Origin: Gerris lacustris
Taxonomy: Eukaryota; Arthropoda; Insecta; Hemiptera; Gerridae
Assembly: GCA_951217055.1 (NCBI GenBank)
Contig: OX578280.1
Span: 15,725,394-15,789,393, forward strand
Direction: 5' to 3'
DNA: 64,000 nt
In this document: positions 21,210-32,456 of the stretch, in pieces
Layout of the letters: every line of letters begins with the position of its first letter
How positions within the stretch are numbered: the stretch's first letter is position 1
The notes under the pieces: model-generated
What the model was told of the DNA's origin: nothing
The model's database searches: none
The model's input: the letters and a program-made list of their open reading frames with translations, nothing else
Translations under genes and position numbers: made by a program

Positions 21210-22365
21210 AAAGCTTTACAAGTTTCGGGCTATACTGTGAAAGAAATATTGCCAGACATATGTTACCCAGTAATAAGACTGGCACATTGTCGAAAATGTT
21301 GCCGGGCTCTACAGATTTATTGCCAGCCTATATTAACATATAACCTATACAATATTTCTAGATTTTGAGCAATATAATTCGGGCATTATTGCCGATAATG
21401 TTGCTCGTTTACAAGACCCTTAAGTGAGGATATCTGTACTGTATCAAATATTTAATTGATATTGTTGTTTATGACATACGAGGGAGCTATAACGTACAGA
21501 TTTACCTACTTATAAACTTCCAAGGTTTTAGTGCAATTAGTTTTGGAGATGAGGTCATGACTAATTTCACATATTGGCTGCCATTTTGATTCAAGATGGC
21601 AGATCATAAAATGTGAGCTTTGTGAGCATATAGAGTCTAAAACGAACTACTTATACATCATGATCATATAGGTTTTCTATAGTGGTACCAGATATATCGT
21701 GATCAGTCAGTCAGTTAGTGGTTTTTATATACCTGTACATGCATAGAACACTCTAATCGAGTCTAATAATCCACAGTTAGCAAATAAATTACTTCATGTT
21801 AGTAATTTTATATCTGCGGGTGTAATTTACTAGCGTTTTTATTCTGACCACAAGAGTCAAGGATGACAACATTTCTCGAACTGCTGATTGCAGTCCTACT
21901 CTTCGGAATGTTAAAATAAGCAATAATATTTATATTTAGATAATAATAAATGTAAATAATTATATAATATTTATTTATTAATAATAAAGAGGTATATAAT
22001 GCCAGCTATGATTTATTATTGAATATTTATATTGCAATTAAGAGGAGAAGAAGCGTCTTAATAAAGCAATCACCTTTGAAAAAAAGAATCTATTGCATTT
22101 TAAATATCAAGGTTAAAATTCATAATTGCACGTTTGTTTCTCGTAATGATATATTTAAATATTTATATTTTTTTAATTAAATGGTTGTTGATTTACTTTT
22201 AGTGAAAAATGATTTTCTTAATGTAAAATGCTTTGCGTTGAATATTTCAATTATAGGTGTTCTATTTTATCTTTAAGCATAAAAAAAAAAAAAAAAATAC
22301 TTACAAACTCTCTTCCTTTTAAAAAAGCACTCTTAGTTTGATTTATTTTCATTTTAATTTTGCTT
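21101..22365. other. Unassigned DNA with diverged minisatellite-like phrases
   Basis: ATTGCC/TGCCGGGC phrases recur at 21250-21420, as if the minisatellite once extended further. A CAAGATGGCAGAT phrase at 21590 matches the SINE-like text at 15555. The rest is AT-rich with no ORF. Confidence 0.4.
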
Positions 22366-22455
22366 CCGAACTCACCGAAGGTAACAAAAGCTATGAGACC
22401 GCTCTGTAAAAGTAACATTTTTTACGTTTTTTATTTATAAAATTTCAACACAGAA

Positions 22456-22781
22456 ATAATAATGATAATAATAATAATAATAATTGTTTATTTCCACCTC
22501 ATGATTAACAAGTAGATATTTACAATATAAATACAAGGTGAGGGCCCTCAATAAGTGTTAATCACCTAGAGCGAGGGCCCCGTCTCTTAAAACAAATGTA
22601 TATTTTAATAATAATAATAAAAATAAAAAAATAAAATTAATTTAAAGTAAAAATAAAAATTAATTAATTAATTGAAAAATTATAACAATAATTAAAGTAA
22701 TAATAATAAAATATTACATACAGTTTTTACATGCAATATATAAATGTAGGTATATATATGTAAAAATAATATATACTTATG

Positions 22782-22819
<38 letters not shown>

Positions 22820-23818
22820 GTGTCTCTATTTTGTAATTTTGGGTATGTCCCGGATTGTTGTTCGATAAATTTTATTTTAATTTTAGATTTTTTATTTATT
22901 TGTGATAAATATTGTATTAGATGATATTAAACATATATTTCTTTAAATTGTTTTTAAACAAATTTAATGATTTTACCTGTTGAAGTGAGTGCGGTAGTTG
23001 GTTGTAATAAAGTGGTCCCAAATATGAAGCATGTTTCTGTTTTTTGTTAGTTTTGCAGAATGGAGTCAGTAATTTGCCTTGAGTGTGTGATCTGGTCGAG
23101 TAGTCGTTATGTCTTGTTAGTTTAATTCCATTTTTAAAGAAATTAATTAACACTGCTTGTTTAAAAAGTAAGTCGAGAGGTAAGACATTGAAGTCCGAGA
23201 AGGTTTTGTTAGTCGGGTGTCGTCTTGGTTTTTTTAGACATATTTTTATAATGGCTTTTTGTGCGATTCTAACTTGGTCTATGTGAGTTGTAGAAGCGCT
23301 GCCCCAGGCAAGTATACAGTAACTTAGAATTGATTCTGTGAACGCATGGTAAAGCACTTTTAATATTTGTATACTTGCAAAACCTCGTATTCTTAGGAAA
23401 ATATGCATAGTTTTCCTTATTTTTGTTATTACTCAATTTATGTGACTTTTCCAGTTTACGTGATTATCAATAATAACTCCTAAATATGTAATATTATCAA
23501 GTCGGTCTATATTCATGCTACAATAGCACGCGTAGGGTACTTGGTGTGAGAGGTCAGTGTTGTTGTGCGGTATTGTTCTGTGATAATGCTTACAGTCTGT
23601 CTTGTGTATTGTCAGTGTTTTAGTATAGGGGGGCTGTCCTCTTATGTCGAGTGAGAAGCACATGTATTTAGTTTTTTTTAAGTTTAGAGTAAGTAAATTT
23701 CTGTCAAACCAGTTTTTAATTTTAGAAATTCCCTGTGATGCCCTTTGAAACACTTTATCCCAAGTTGTTAAATACTTTTCAGACATTAGAAACTTGTTTG
23801 GTTTGGTTTCTATCTTTA
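22456..23818 (-). mobile_element. LINE 1, 5'-truncated non-LTR retrotransposon
   Basis: On the minus strand: reverse transcriptase C-terminal region, then a 3' UTR with a ~36-base A run (plus-strand poly-T at 22782-22816). The end is AATAAACAATTATTATTATT followed by (TTA)n. A TAA/TTA-type tail with 5' truncation is the signature of target-primed insertion. Inserted into family A and abutting LINE 2. Confidence 0.85.
22917..23786 (-). pseudogene. Reverse transcriptase C-terminal half (LINE 1), one in-frame stop
   Basis: The reading frame from 23786 to 22917 is continuous except for one TGA at about 23433. The N-terminal part has WFDRNLLTLNLKKTKYMCFS, the thumb-side motif that follows the catalytic F/YADD box in non-LTR reverse transcriptases, then ITYLGVIIDNHVNWKSHI. 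After the stop come ILKVLYHAFTESILSYCILA and WGSASTTHIDQVRIAQKA, typical of the Jockey/CR1-like connection region. The polymerase core including YADD is lost by 5' truncation. Dead by truncation and stop. A CR1/Jockey-like clade is my best reading but not certain. Confidence 0.85.
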
Positions 23819-24935
23819 GTGTTTTTTTATTTTATTTTATTTTATATATTAGCTGCGTTGCCAAGCTGTTTGCTTGGATGCAGTAGGTAGTATAATAGTA
23901 CAAAAAAATACAAGAAAACTTAAATACATAAATACAAAAACTTAAATACATTGAGTATTAGGAATAATATAAGTATAAATTTTCAAAATATAAACAGTGA
24001 TAAATTAGATAAGAGCAGAAAAAAAACAGACAATCAACTTAAACATAGAATAAAAAGTAAAAAATATTAATTAAATAAAATATATATTTCAACATTCTTG
24101 CTGCATATATTCTTGAACACTATAATATGCCTTGGTTTCAAGAAACCTCTTTAAACTATTTTTAAATTGTTTTGTTGTGGCATATTGTTTCAATGAGGCA
24201 GGTAATCTGTTGAAACAGGCCACTGCAAAGTTGATAATTTATATTGACTTGTCCTACACTTAAATGGGTATAGATAGTCTTTGTGCCTTGTGTTCATGTT
24301 ATGTGTGTCACTATATTTTCTAAATTTCTCTGGATAATTGGCCGCATATAGGCAGGATTCTTGGATTAAAATTGAATAGAAGGTTAGGAGGTTATGTTGC
24401 ATGAAAATCGGTTTGACTGAGTCGCGAGAAGAAAGATGAAATATCGTCCTTATTATTCTTTTCTGAATAATAAAAACCCTTTTGGCCGGCGCACTGGTGC
24501 CCCAAGCAAGAATGTGACTTGATATGAAAGGGTAAGCTAAACCATAATAAAGCATCATAATAACTCCTTCCGAATTAAAGCTTCTTAATTTTCTTATTAA
24601 ATAATAGGCCGAGTTAAGTTTTTTTTACAACATTATTGACATGGTCGCTATATTTTAGGTTGCAATCGAGTGTTAATCCTAAAAGTTTACCCATGGGAAC
24701 CGTAGACAGGGAACTACTATTAACCAGAAAAGTCAGCGGACGAGAAATATTATTATTAGAGAATATTATCGATGTGCTTTTGGATTCATTTATAATCAAC
24801 TTGTTGACAGAAGACCACTCTACAAATGCGCGACAGATCGTATTTACATTATATTCTAATACATCTACATCTTTTCCCTCGACGATGACTGAAGTGTCAT
24901 CCGCATATAAAGTAATTTGACACTGGCTACATTTT
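23819..24935 (-). mobile_element. LINE 2, 5'-truncated non-LTR retrotransposon
   Basis: On the minus strand the coding region is followed by a ~300-bp AT-rich 3' UTR, then ACTGCATCCAAGCAAACAGC, TTGGCAACGCAGC and an AAAATAAAATAAAAT tail (plus-strand 23821-23850). Truncated just upstream of the YADD box. Different tail type from LINE 1 (AAAAT instead of TTA), so the two are different families. LINE 1 ends precisely at this tail. Confidence 0.85.
24190..24930 (-). pseudogene. Reverse transcriptase C-terminal half (LINE 2) with YADD, frameshifted
   Basis: The minus-strand reading includes ITLYADDTSVIVEG, with the catalytic YADD encoded at 24896-24907. It continues in frame to SVNKLIINESKSTSIIFS and PMGKLLGLTLDCNLKYSDHV, then stops at 24614. 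The frame is regained at 24558 with YYGLAYPFISSHILAWGTSA and FIIQKRIIRTIF, the same conserved block seen in LINE 1 as AWGSAS. It is therefore a non-LTR reverse transcriptase from the catalytic C box onward, dead through 5' truncation and at least one frameshift. Confidence 0.88.
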
Positions 24936-25366
24936 TTTTTGTTGTTTCGTTCTGCCCAATTTTTGCGAATAAAAATATCTTAAAAACTACTGGTCTGATT
25001 TTACTGAAATCAGGATAGTTGTTCATATTATAATGAGCTTATGCCCATTGTTGGTCCCATATAATATGTTTCAACCTTATCCGCCAACGTACATTTATTT
25101 ACACTTATATTTTTAACAGTATTCATCTGATTTTCATAAAATAGTTGTGTTAAAAGTAGCCCCAGATTAATTTCAACCTTGCTCTTTAAATGTTGCTAAA
25201 TTAATTCTTTTATTAATGTAAAAAATCAAAACAATTTTACACCGAAAAACGGGTGTAAACTTAAATGAATTTAACAATACTAGGTTTAAAAAAAGAATAA
25301 AATCATTAAAGTATACGAAATTGGACGCGAGAGAGCTATGTGCCACACTAATTGGCAGAGAATTTT

Positions 25367-26105
25367 ATTTAAATAGTATAGTAATTGGTGTGTGCCACAG
25401 AATTTTATTTAAATAGTAGTTGATTTACTATTACTTTTTACTTCTTTACCCAAAAAAGCTAACAAACAAAAAATGCACAAAAAATGTGACAAAAAAGCTA
25501 ACAAACTCTTTTCCTTTATAAAAGCACTATTATACTTTGATTTATTATTATTTTAATTTTGTTTGGTTGGGACTTTCCTAATTTTATATTATCGGAATAC
25601 TGGAATTGGTTGAAAAGTTTACAAATTTGGTTGACGTTTGATAAATGCTTTCCTTTTAAAATATTTTAGGCTTGGATGCACTAATATTTTGTATAATCCT
25701 TTCTTTCTATGTCATCCTTTTTCTTGTTCTTTTAGAAAAAGGGGCTCAGACTTAAAGGAGAGACTTAAGGAGCTCTTTAACTCCTTGTCGGTATTTTAAA
25801 GTTTCTTTTATGACTCATTTCAAGCTGAATAATTCTTCTAAAGAATTATCATAGTTGAAAGATTCTTTCAATGGTTCATTAAGAGTTGTATCACTCTTAA
25901 TTTAGATTGATTAATCCAAGCCTTAAAACCCAATGGACCAAATTAGCGCCCGGAAACTGAATTAAAAAATCACAGGGAAGCTTTCAGTGATTTGAAATGT
26001 TTCAGTAGCCCTTGATCCTATAATTTACTGATACAATATCATACTGTAATACTAAACAAAATCTTGGATAAAACAAACACTAGTTAATTTTTAATAGACC
26101 ATGTT
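25367..26105. other. AT-rich DNA with a small duplication
   Basis: AGAATTTTATTTAAATAGTA occurs twice at 25353-25420 directly after the A5 terminus, with GTGTGCCAC between them, so the A end was locally duplicated. No gene evidence further on. Confidence 0.45.
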
Positions 26106-26109
26106 TTAA

Positions 26110-26274
26110 GGCCCCCATACACGGTCAAAATGTTTCGCAATTATGATGTTTGCGCAAACATTTTGACCGTGTATGGGGCTGTTTGATGTTTGCGCAAACA
26201 TGATGTTTGACATGTATGGCCTGAATTTGCCCGACATCAGATTTGCGCAAAATGTTTGATCGTGTATGGGGGCC
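26110..26274. mobile_element. 165-bp MITE with GGCCCCCATACACG ends
   Basis: Left GGCCCCCATACACGGTCAAA and right GTTTGATCGTGTATGGGGGCC form ~20-bp terminal inverted repeats. Internally ATGTTTGCGCAAACAT appears twice, a palindrome that allows further folding. Left flank TTAA, right flank TTTA: compatible with a TTAA target (piggyBac-like) with one mutated copy, but this is inference. Confidence 0.8.
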
Positions 26275-26563
26275 TTTAGCCAAGTTTAAATTGGACATTA
26301 TTTTCACCTAAAATTTCAATTTTTTTATGACAAAAAATAATTAAATAATAACTACGTTTCCAGTTTGAGTTTAAAAACTGTTTTGGTTTGAAACCAAAAG
26401 TTTTTCCATGAGGAGTTTACTAAACCGTTGTCACAACAATTTTGAAAACAATAAACTCCCAGACTATAGTTTTATATTTAAGTCAGGTCATCATATCTCT
26501 GCTCATGATACCTACTGCGCATGTCTTAATTCTGTTTTTAATACAATACCAGTTTCCATGCTA
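26275..26563. other. Unassigned spacer
   Basis: Two overlapping short ORFs (26408-26593, 26442-26651) run into the C element. Nothing recognised. Confidence 0.35.
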
Positions 26564-26995
26564 TTTTTCCTATATAAAGAGAAAGCATTGTGATGGCGCG
26601 AAAATTCGATTTAGAGATTTTGATGGATGTACACGTTTTGAGGTTCCTTGAGTTCAAAATCGTGGATTTTTAAAAATGGCTGTCTTCTGTCTGGGCAGAC
26701 GCGTGGAACCTAAAATACTGAACCGATTTTGATGAAATTTGGTATACCTATAATATGATCAGAAAAATCATACCCCAAGGGTAAATCGAGAAATGAATTT
26801 TATCTCCAAATGTCCCCACATTACTCCCCAAAATCTCGGAAAAAAACGTGAAAAAAGTTATTTCTCGAATACGGTTCCGACGATTTTTATTAAAAAATTC
26901 TAAAATGAACTCTATATAAATACAAATTTAATAAGCCGTTTTCCCGTGAAAAATCTAGTTCCTGAGAAAATATAGCTTTATACGTGGACGGAGAG
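26564..26995 (+). mobile_element. C family repeat, copy C1
   Basis: Starts at a hairpin-like TTTCCTATATAAAGAGAAAG and continues GTGATGGCGCGAAAATTCGA and GTACACGTTTTGAGGTTCC. Then come CAGACGCGTGGAACCTAAA and a GAACCGATTTTGATGAAATT phrase. The same order is seen at 30531 and 39190, with a reversed fragment at 36337. SINE-like layout without identified pol III boxes. Confidence 0.7.
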
Positions 26996-27439
26996 AGGCC
27001 GGGCTCGACTCCCCTCCGAGAAGAAGTTATCTTTATAATACATTTTGATGAAATGTTCAATAATTATTAAATGTAATACCTACAAAAACACGAAAACTAA
27101 TAAACGGAAAACACTGGGCTTAGTAATTATGAGAAAGTTTGTCTGAGTTGTGTCGGTCCGATTTTTTCCTTTTAAAAATACCTAAATAATAATAATAATA
27201 ATAAAAAAAAACTTTTGTAGGTACAATGCGTACGCATATAATATCCCTACATTTCAGGTGCGTATTACATGCGAATTTTTGTTTTTCCTGATATTTCAGC
27301 CCTAAATTCAACGTATTATACGAGAGTGCGTATTATATGCCATATTATAATTATCTAGTAGTAAAAACCAAGTATTATTTTTTTTATAATGGAACTAAAT
27401 TATGGAATAATAAACTGGAATTATGGAACGTTTGAATTT
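26996..27439. other. Unassigned DNA with (TAA)n
   Basis: Contains GCTCGACTCCCCTCCGAG at 27003 and TAATAATAATAA at 27185. No credible gene. Confidence 0.35.
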
Positions 27440-27830
27440 CTCGAACAAGCTTCAAATAAACTGTAAATTCCAATACATCTACAATCGAGTAGTGTTCTGA
27501 CGACTCATCTTGAAATGATTTGTTATTGCTAAGCTAAAGCAACCACATTTATTCCAAACTTAAATAAATGTTTGTTTTGATTTGTTGGTCTATAAATAGA
27601 TATAATAAATTATCTATAATAATGAATAATATAAATTAGCTCTCCACTTAAACCATGTTTCTATGTTTACGTGGAGAAATAATTTATATTATTCATTAAG
27701 ATGACCCTCCATAGATGCTCAAATATCTACTATCTATAATATCTTATCTATATTAATTTACTTAGTTTTACTTTGTTATCTAAATATAAAATTAAGCCGG
27801 TTCCTACGGGCCTAAGGGCTCGTATCTACA
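27440..27830 (-). repeat. Single dispersed copy of the ~222-bp unit, with an inserted hairpin
   Basis: Reverse complement of the array unit at 58.6-59.2 kb: GCAACCACATTTATTCCAAA, TTTGTTTTGATTTGTTGGTC, and ending AAATTAAGCCGGTTCC. A ~100-bp foldback (27624-27720, AATGAATAATATAAATTAGC paired with AATTTATATTATTCATT) interrupts it and is probably a small MITE. Confidence 0.65.
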
Positions 27831-28679
27831 TAGTTTAATTAGATGTAGTCAGGAACCAATGTCCCTCTGATTAACTATCAAAATGCAGTCGGATGATTTA
27901 GGATTAGAAGTTAAAAGGCAAAATGATGGGGAAGGTTATAGATGCTTGGACACGGCTTCCAATTACGATCCAGTTAGTCTAACCGGAATTCAGTGTTGCC
28001 AGCCTGGCTGCCCCTTCCCTACTTCATCTCTCATCGAACCAGCGCTAGGTCTAATTCCTTCATTAACCTCCTAACTCAGACAACTTGAGCTTTTATAACG
28101 GATTGCTTTCTTCGACTTTATACACTCGACCCTTGACCATTCAACCGCAAGTTCATTGACTTACTAATAAAAATGTTCAAATGTTTACTCATGAAAAGAA
28201 ACAACTTTCTTATTAAATACAGCTTATACTGATTCTCTTAATTAAGATTTATCATTACATCAATGAAGATTTATTAACTCTCTTTAGTGTAGTGGTACTT
28301 TACGACTTAAACTTTAAGATTATATTGAACTCCACTTTTAATTTTTTTTTATCCAATGGGTTAAAGTTGGATCCTGCACGAAGTGTATGTTAAAACAGCA
28401 AAGGTTCTCATAGATTATATCTAATTCTTTTGCTTTTATCCTTAAAAACCTAAGCGTAAGAATATCTTTTACGTTTTGAGAAAATATGAAAATTTTATTT
28501 TTCGTTAGACTGGTAATTCGACTGTTATGTTGACTACAACTAATAGACCTAATAGTTCAATATCTATCTTCCCAATGTATCAATAATAGTCTAGGTGCGT
28601 GTCTATTATGATGAGCGGTTTTGCTTCTTTTACTGCAGATATCGACGTAAAAATAATTGTCTGCTAATTTGTACGGTAG
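27831..28679. other. Unassigned DNA, one 63-codon ORF
   Basis: The ORF at 27883-28074 (plus) is compositionally less AT-rich than its surroundings. Its peptide contains GYRCLDTASNYDPVSLTG and CCQPGCPFPTSS, not a typical AT-driven chance peptide. I do not recognise it. It could be an exon remnant or part of an unlisted repeat. Confidence 0.25.
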
Positions 28680-28737
28680 ATACTCGTAGCTTCCTCGCTC
28701 CTATTTCGTATACTTTAATGATTTTATGCTTTTACAA

Positions 28738-29070
28738 CTAGCCAAGGAGATAGCGTGCAAAAATCTGTCTGACTAACATCAAGCTAGAATTTTGTGTATA
28801 TACATAAATAAATCTTTTGTTGCCTTTTAAGAATATGTGGTCGGCTAAGTTCGTCTGCGGGACCTAGCTTGGCAATAGGCATTTGAAAAAAACAAACCGT
28901 TGGAGAGCGGTCATGTCCCGCCTTTTTGGTGGACAATGTGATTTTCATGATCCTGAGTTCGAAATTAGTTAGTAGACCAAAAATTAAGTTGATGGTAATT
29001 TGTCACTTAATAGGTTTAACATGATTTTTGGTCAACTAACTAATTTCGTACTCAGGAGCATGAAAATCAC
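28738..29070 (+). mobile_element. E family element, copy 2, nested in A6
   Basis: GACTAACATCAAGCTAGAAT, TTCGTCTGCGGGACCTAGCT, GGCAATAGGCATTTG and GGTGGACAATGTGATTTTCA match E1. The right part is a foldback: GATTTTCATGATCCTGAGTT pairs with CTCAGGAGCATGAAAATC, and TTAGTTAGTAGACC pairs with GGTCAACTAACTAA. Confidence 0.75.
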
Positions 29071-29442
29071 AGAGCGCAGTTCACTGAAATGAATCTGGGG
29101 CTATCTGCGGGCTACGTTTGACAAACCATTTAAATTTCATAAAAAAACAGATCATTACTTTTGGTACTTTTATAGGTGTAAATAAATGTATGTTTGTGCG
29201 CATGTGGAAGAGAAACAAATGGGCGCAGAAGGTTGCAACTTATATGGGACCAACAATGGGCTAATTATGATCTACAATCTAAATTTCATTCAAATCAGAC
29301 GAGTAGTTTATAAATGATGGTGGTTCGCTAAAACTGAGCGACAGACCGACAGACAGACACAGAACCAAAAATGTTGCCTGATGTCTGAAACGGATTTCTT
29401 TCTTGGAATTTTTGAAATTGGAGACATTATAAGTTCATTTTT

Positions 29443-30148
29443 AGGGTCCGTAGGCAAATTACGATATTTCAGGCAATGACCCTTATATTTTCCTGCGTGC
29501 GTCTGTCCGTCCGTCCTCTCGCGTGCTCTCAAGGCTACAACGTTCGTCCGATCACTTTGAAATTTGGCATGTATGTGTCTTGTACCTGCCCACATATTTT
29601 AAAAATATAGCGACTAAAAAAAAAAAATATTTAAAAAAAATTAGGGTAAAAAAACTTAAGGGTTAACATTTTTTTATTTTTTTTCGACACCGTGAGGGGT
29701 ATCATATGAAAGGGTACGTCGAGCTGATTACAAAAATATATAAATCTTTGGATATAACTTTGATAGGGCGAGCGTAGGCAAGTTTGAAGTGGGTGTGAAA
29801 CGTGCCCCCCCCCCCCCCCCCCCCTCTATCTCGCTTATGTGAAGTGCAAAAAATCTGAAAAAATTCCTGAACATTCTTCGACCAAAAGTAAAGATACCAC
29901 TTTTTGGAAATTTCGAAAAAAATATTATTTTATTTTTTATTGACAAAATACGTTTTTTTATAATTATGGTCTTTTCGATGTATTTATATGGTTTTAGTCC
30001 GGTTCAGTGGCAAAAAAATACTTTATCAGAGTGTGTTTTGAGAATATCAGACCCTTATGATGGTTCAAAGTAAGCTTTTTAGCATTTTAAAAAAACACTG
30101 TTTATACACTTTACAGTTAAACACTATATAGTGTGGCCTACGGACCCT
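29443..30148. mobile_element. F element, AGGGTCCGTAGGC termini, nested in A6
   Basis: The ends AGGGTCCGTAGGC and GTGGCCTACGGACCCT are inverted repeats. Inside are a TGCGTGCGTCTGTCCGTCCG tract, the SINE-like phrase TTTGAAATTTGGCATGTATG and a C20 run (29805-29824). About 40 further bases, including a GTGTGCTGACTAGCACAC hairpin, separate it from the A6 tail. Non-coding; the three ORFs here are spurious. Confidence 0.65.
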
Positions 30149-30210
30149 CGCTGTGTGCTGACTAGCACACACTTGACCTGTTTATTTATTCTTCAGAACG
30201 ATCACAATAA

Positions 30211-30530
30211 TTGGTACTACTTAACTTAGTAACTATACTTTGCAGATGACTTTTGTAGAATCTTATTACTTTATTGTTACATTTTAAAAGTTAGATATCT
30301 TCATAGTCTATTCACACCCATCACTCACGTGTCGTGTCTCCGTTCTGTCAATTCTGATCTGGGATGTATCAGTCACAAAAAATATTCTTTCTTAAAAGTT
30401 AAATGCGGCACTGTCTACACTGAGCCGGCGCCGTTCCGAATCTGACCTGTCAGTCCTGTCTTCGAAACCGAACCGTCAAAATCAAATTTCTCTTCAACGA
30501 TAAATTGTTTTGACTGTCGTGTTCCATGTT
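30211..30530. other. Unassigned spacer, mixed composition
   Basis: Contains a locally GC-richer patch (GAGCCGGCGCCGTTCCGAAT near 30422). No ORF or repeat recognised. Confidence 0.4.
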
Positions 30531-30910
30531 TTTACTTTCTCATATAAAAAGAAAGTATTATGATAGCGCGAAAATTCGAATGTGAGATTTTGATGGATTT
30601 ACACGTTTTGAGGTCCCCTAGTCCAAAAAGTGTTTTTGTTCTTTTTTTAAAGTCTGGCTGTCGTCTGTCTGTGCAGACGCGTGGAGCCTAAACTGCAGGA
30701 CCTATTTTGAGAAAAAAATAAAAATAAATAAATAAAGTTTAATAATAAATTTTAGCCCCTAATTTGGGGAAGCCACCCCCCAAAACTCTAAAAAAAGAGA
30801 GAACAAAAAATTTCGAAAACGGTTTCGACGATTTTCATTAATAAGCTCTACAATGTAGTCCATTAAGTGCGAGTCTTTACGATACAAGGCGTTTTCCTGG
30901 GAAAGACTAC
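30531..30910 (+). mobile_element. C family repeat, copy C2
   Basis: TTACTTTCTCATATAAAAAG, TATGATAGCGCGAAAATTCG, TTTACACGTTTTGAGGTCCC and CAGACGCGTGGAGCCTAAAC match C1 and C4. Ends where the M2 element begins. Confidence 0.7.
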
Positions 30911-30911
30911 A

Positions 30912-31319
30912 GGGTTGGACTAGCCTATAATACGGGGCATCATGTATAGAAATGCAAAATCTAACAAATATAATGCATACATAATTAAAGTTGTCCTTGT
31001 ATATTGATATAAATTGCATTATTTATGTATTCTTTTTCATTTCATACTCTCTTGAAAAACCAGATACGCTACATCGAAGCCTATAGGTAATCTACAACTG
31101 ATATACATACACCCAAGATTCCCAAAATCGACCTGTATACAGCTGTGTCTAAAAATAGAGGACTGAAGATGGAAAATGTATTAAGAGAAAACTTATGAAA
31201 TGAAGAAGAATCCATAATTGGTGCATTTTTTTTTATCAATATATAGAAAAGACTTTAATTATATGTGCCAGTTTTTTTCATTTCTATACATGATGCCCCT
31301 TATAGGCTAGTTCAACCTA
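30912..31319. mobile_element. M2 family MITE, copy a (unexpanded)
   Basis: Left GGGTTGGACTAGCCTATAAT and GGGGCATCATGTATAGAAAT; right ATTTCTATACATGATGCCCC and GGCTAGTTCAACCT. The terminal inverted repeats exceed 45 bp. The centre has a single copy of the motif (minus-strand CATAAGTTTTCTCTTAATAC) that forms a long tandem array in the copy at 61951. About 408 bp, non-coding. Confidence 0.88.
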
Positions 31320-32162
31320 TTAAACTAGTAGTCGAAACCGGTCTATATATTTTTAATTCCTGTGGTAAACAATATTCTGCGATTTTTATCTTAAAAATGA
31401 TTGTGTTTTATTTAACAATATGATTTTAACTTAATAGCACACACGCTTCAGTTTACTTGTACAGGTTTACCTGTCAGGCATACCGAAACGTATATGATTG
31501 GCTTAAGCGATTAATTTATAACCCTAAAAATCATCAAGTGAATACTCATCAAATAATACCAACTGTTTAAGGATTTTTGATTTAACAAATATACATTATC
31601 TATACTAGACATCAAATATCATAATTAATCGTGAACATTATCAACTAGCAGACAATAGTAATAGTAATAGGCAATTAGAGATGTAATAGAGTGCGTCAAA
31701 CTGGCTCAATTATATTCTTTAAAGACTGCAGACAATAGGATTATTAACACACTGCAGCGTTTTGAATTATTTCTCTAACTCTCTAATGGTTCTTTAGCTG
31801 GTAAAACTTTGATTGTTTATTGTCTTTTCTTTATTTTGCTTTTTTGTCATTATTCTTTCTCTAAAAGACTTATTTTGTACTTAAGTATACTTGAAGGACT
31901 AAATTGGAAAAAAGGACTTAAAAATTAAAGTAATTCTTGTCACGTGGAGTTGAATCGTTAAGGTTGATATTACCTTTTTAAGAAAAACACCTTTCACTTG
32001 CTTTGCTTTTACTTTTTCTTATTTTCTCACTTTATTTTTACTTTCTTTGGATTGAGTGAAATGATTCTAAGTATACTTTATTTATTTTTATTTATCTTAA
32101 ATGGAATGAGGAACGATAAAGATTTTTATAGAAATCGAAACTAATTTATAAAACCAAGTACA
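31320..32162. other. AT-rich DNA, one hammerhead-like half motif
   Basis: AGTCGAAACCGGTCTAT at 31330-31346 matches the right half of the motif at 603-632. Its left half may have been displaced by the M2 insertion. Nothing else recognised. Confidence 0.4.
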
Positions 32163-32272
32163 ACTTTTATCTACGATTGATACGAAATATAAACATTTTA
32201 TCTCTGTTTAGATGCGTAGAAAGTTATTCTTTACGTACTTGTTCATTGCGCATACCCGTTTATAATTCTTCC

Positions 32273-32350
32273 AGTGGCGTAACTATGGACCCCCAGTGCC
32301 AGGGGGCCCCTAGCTTAAAAAGTTTTTTTAATGCCCTAGCTACGCCACTA
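32273..32350. mobile_element. 78-bp hAT-type MITE with 8-bp target-site duplication
   Basis: Termini CAGTGGCGTAACTATGG and CCCTAGCTACGCCACTA are imperfect inverted repeats. AATTCTTC occurs immediately on both sides (32265-32272 and 32351-32358). An 8-bp duplication with CAGTGGCG-type ends is the hAT superfamily signature. Other I copies contain the uninterrupted GAATTCTTC sequence at this place, confirming the insertion. Confidence 0.92.
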
Positions 32351-32456
32351 AATTCTTCACCTTAACGCACGATTAGCGTGTTTTCAAATTTTACAAAACT
32401 AATTTGCTGTTTGTTTAATTAAAGTAACTGTTTATATCGAGTTATAATGAAAAACA

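Larger units (their letters stand above)
22366..25366 (-). mobile_element. A family element (copy A5) interrupted by two LINEs
   Basis: The reversed A 3' end (TTGCTTCCGAACTCACCGAA) lies at 22366-22455. The rest of the reversed A element resumes at about 24940 (CCAATTTTTGCGAATAAAAA) and ends at the A 5' terminus ATGTGCCACACTAATTGGCA. The intervening ~2.5 kb is two retrotransposon fragments. Confidence 0.75.
28680..30210 (+). mobile_element. A family element (copy A6) with two nested insertions
   Basis: The 5' part (CGTAGCTTCCTCGCTCCTAT) ends at 28737. The A sequence resumes at about 29071 (AATGAATCTGGGGCTATCTG) and runs to 29440 (GTCTGAAACGGATTTCTTTC). After a second interruption the end, TTCAGAACGATCACAATAAT, is at 30188-30207. 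Elements E2 and F occupy the gaps. Confidence 0.75.
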
